Shown: one piece after another, positions 5,437-6,697 of the stretch | Layout: every line of letters begins with the position of its first letter | Numbering within the stretch: position 1 is the first letter of the stretch | NCBI GenBank assembly: GCA_021163175.1 | Contig: JAGGXG010000089.1 | Span: 1 to 6,697 of the forward strand | Length of the DNA: 6,697 nucleotides | Reading direction: 5' to 3' | Source: Thermoplasmata archaeon | GTDB lineage: Archaea; Thermoplasmatota; E2; UBA202; JdFR-43 | Notes under the pieces: generated by a model | The model's input: the letters and a program-made list of their open reading frames with translations, nothing else | What the model was told of the DNA's origin: nothing | Database searches by the model: none | Translations under genes and position numbers: made by a program

Positions 5437-6697
5437 ATGAAAAAATTACTCCTTGTCATATTAATTCTTACACTCCTTTCAAATGTATCATTAGCTGAGC
5501 ATAAAAAAATTTATGTTGCGAGCATTGAAGGCATGATAGCGGGTGGAACCGAGCAGCAATTTGAAAAAGCAATAGATGCTGCAAAAAATGGCGAGGCGTT
5601 GATAATCAAGCTCGACACTCCGGGAGGCATGGCAAATGCAATGAACAGCATAATAAAAAAAATCGAAGCCTCCAGTACACCAGTCATCATATACATCGCT
5701 CCTTCTGGCGCCCAAGCTTTTTCTGCCGGCACCTACATTTTAATGGCATCCGATATAGCTGCGATGGCGCCTGCCACTGCCATCGGAGCATGTCAGCCTC
5801 GCATAATAAATCCTGCGACAGGCATGCCCGAGGAGGCGCCCCAGAAAGAGATAAATGCTTATGCTTCAAAAATGAAGAGCTTGGCGGAGCAACATGGAAG
5901 GAATGCGAGCATGGCTGAAAAATTTGTTACAGAGAATGTAGCTTTGGATGAAAAGGAAGCTCTGGAAAAAGGATGTATAGAAGTCGTTGCTTCCAACCTT
6001 TCAAGCCTGCTTAATGAAATAAATGGTATGGTTGTTAAGGGAAGAAAAATAAATACAAGCGATGCTAAAATAATTGAAATAAAATGGGGGGTGAGGGAGA
6101 AGATAATAAATTATTTAACTGATCCAAGCATAGCCTCTCTCCTGCTAACCATTGGTCTTTTTGGTTTGATAATAGGCTTCTTCACACCGACTTTCCATCT
6201 CCCTGAAACAATAGGAGCCATTTTCATAGTACTTGCCCTGTATGGCTTATCCTACATCGGAATAAATGCTGCTGGAATATTGTTAATCATACTTGGCATA
6301 GTTTTTATGATAATAGAGGCGCACACTCCAACATTCGGTTTTTGGACGGCAATGGCAATCATCTCTTTAATCTTTGGGATAATGCTCATTCCCTCCTCGC
6401 ATTCCATTCATGAAATGCCAGAAGGATGGTATATTTCCTTTAGGCTTGGAAGCATTTTGATTATTGTAATCGTGGCAACATTCTTTGCCTACGCTTTGTA
6501 CAAGGTTTCAAAAGCTAAAAAATTAAAGCCACGTATTGGATATGGAGATTTAATAGGACAAAAGGGTATTGCCATAACCGATTTAAATCCAGGAGGACAG
6601 GTTAAGGTAAGGGGAGAAATCTGGAATGCTGAAGCAGATGAAAATGTTAAAAAAGGAGAGGAAATCATTGTTGTGACTCAGGAAAGATTAAAGCTGA
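5437..6697 (+). CDS. nfeD: NfeD-family membrane-bound ClpP-class serine protease (3' partial)
   Basis: A membrane protease of the NfeD1b/PH1510 type; the Pyrococcus horikoshii homologue cleaves the hydrophobic tail of its stomatin partner. Order: signal peptide 1-20 (MKKLLLVILILTLL, ending VSLA); ClpP-like domain about 23-220 with LDTPGG at 68-73, APSGAQAFSAGTY holding nucleophile Ser96, MAPATAIGA, and APQK holding Lys137, matching the Ser97/Lys138 dyad of PH1510; about five hydrophobic segments (roughly 233-249, 256-275, 279-294, 301-318, 337-356) with the NfeD hallmarks GFFTPTFHLPETIG and EAHTPTFG; then a cytoplasmic OB-fold-like NfeD domain from about 368 (GQKGIAITDLNPGGQVKVRGEIW). The frame is still open at the window end; 420 codons are visible against about 440 in PH1510, so only a short tail is missing. 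ATG 5437 places the signal peptide correctly. A stomatin gene downstream is expected but unseen. Confidence 0.95.
   Translation, partial: MKKLLLVILILTLLSNVSLAEHKKIYVASIEGMIAGGTEQQFEKAIDAAKNGEALIIKLDTPGGMANAMNSIIKKIEASSTPVIIYIAPSGAQAFSAGTYILMASDIAAMAPATAIGACQPRIINPATGMPEEAPQKEINAYASKMKSLAEQHGRNASMAEKFVTENVALDEKEALEKGCIEVVASNLSSLLNEINGMVVKGRKINTSDAKIIEIKWGVREKIINYLTDPSIASLLLTIGLFGLIIGFFTPTFHLPETIGAIFIVLALYGLSYIGINAAGILLIILGIVFMIIEAHTPTFGFWTAMAIISLIFGIMLIPSSHSIHEMPEGWYISFRLGSILIIVIVATFFAYALYKVSKAKKLKPRIGYGDLIGQKGIAITDLNPGGQVKVRGEIWNAEADENVKKGEEIIVVTQERLKL

Noticed and set aside
5491..5869. Several overlapping open frames on the minus strand within nfeD
   Set aside because: The + strand here encodes a clear protease with active-site and membrane motifs; the minus frames are shadows with no recognisable domains.

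Overview
The window reads as ordinary chromosomal DNA from an AT-rich archaeon. Evidence for Archaea: a multi-subunit pyruvate:ferredoxin oxidoreductase, a ribbon-helix-helix/PIN toxin-antitoxin pair, a membrane NfeD protease very like the Pyrococcus PH1510 type, TATA-like boxes about 20-28 bases before several start codons with little or no Shine-Dalgarno sequence, and heavy use of AGA/AGG and ATA codons. PurN and FolC imply folate use, which fits euryarchaea such as Thermoplasmata-like lineages better than typical methanogens. That placement is an inference and is weak.

Layout, all genes on the + strand. Positions 1-1871 hold the 3' part of porA and all of porB, coupled by an ATGA overlap; they make acetyl-CoA from pyruvate with ferredoxin as electron acceptor. 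Positions 1872-2049 are intergenic: a pyrimidine-rich possible terminator, a 30-codon stretch that looks like the tail of a lost gene, and a promoter with a perfect 8-base direct repeat. Positions 2050-2660 are a vapBC toxin-antitoxin operon, again with an ATGA overlap and clearly more AT-rich than por. Positions 2690-4494 are purN and folC, joined by a TGATG overlap, a small one-carbon/purine operon. Positions 4529-5407 encode a soluble protein with two PAS domains and a histidine-kinase dimerisation helix pair but no ATPase domain. Positions 5437-6697 are an NfeD/ClpP-class membrane serine protease, cut by the window end just short of its C-terminus.

The genes form separate transcription units (por; vapBC; purN-folC; PAS protein; nfeD), each of the last four with its own likely promoter. 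I found no RNA gene, CRISPR array, insertion sequence or phage gene. I do not see a clearly new multi-gene system. The points most worth checking are the PAS protein that stops after its phospho-acceptor domain, the repeat in the vapBC promoter with the gene remnant beside it, and the coupled purN-folC pair.
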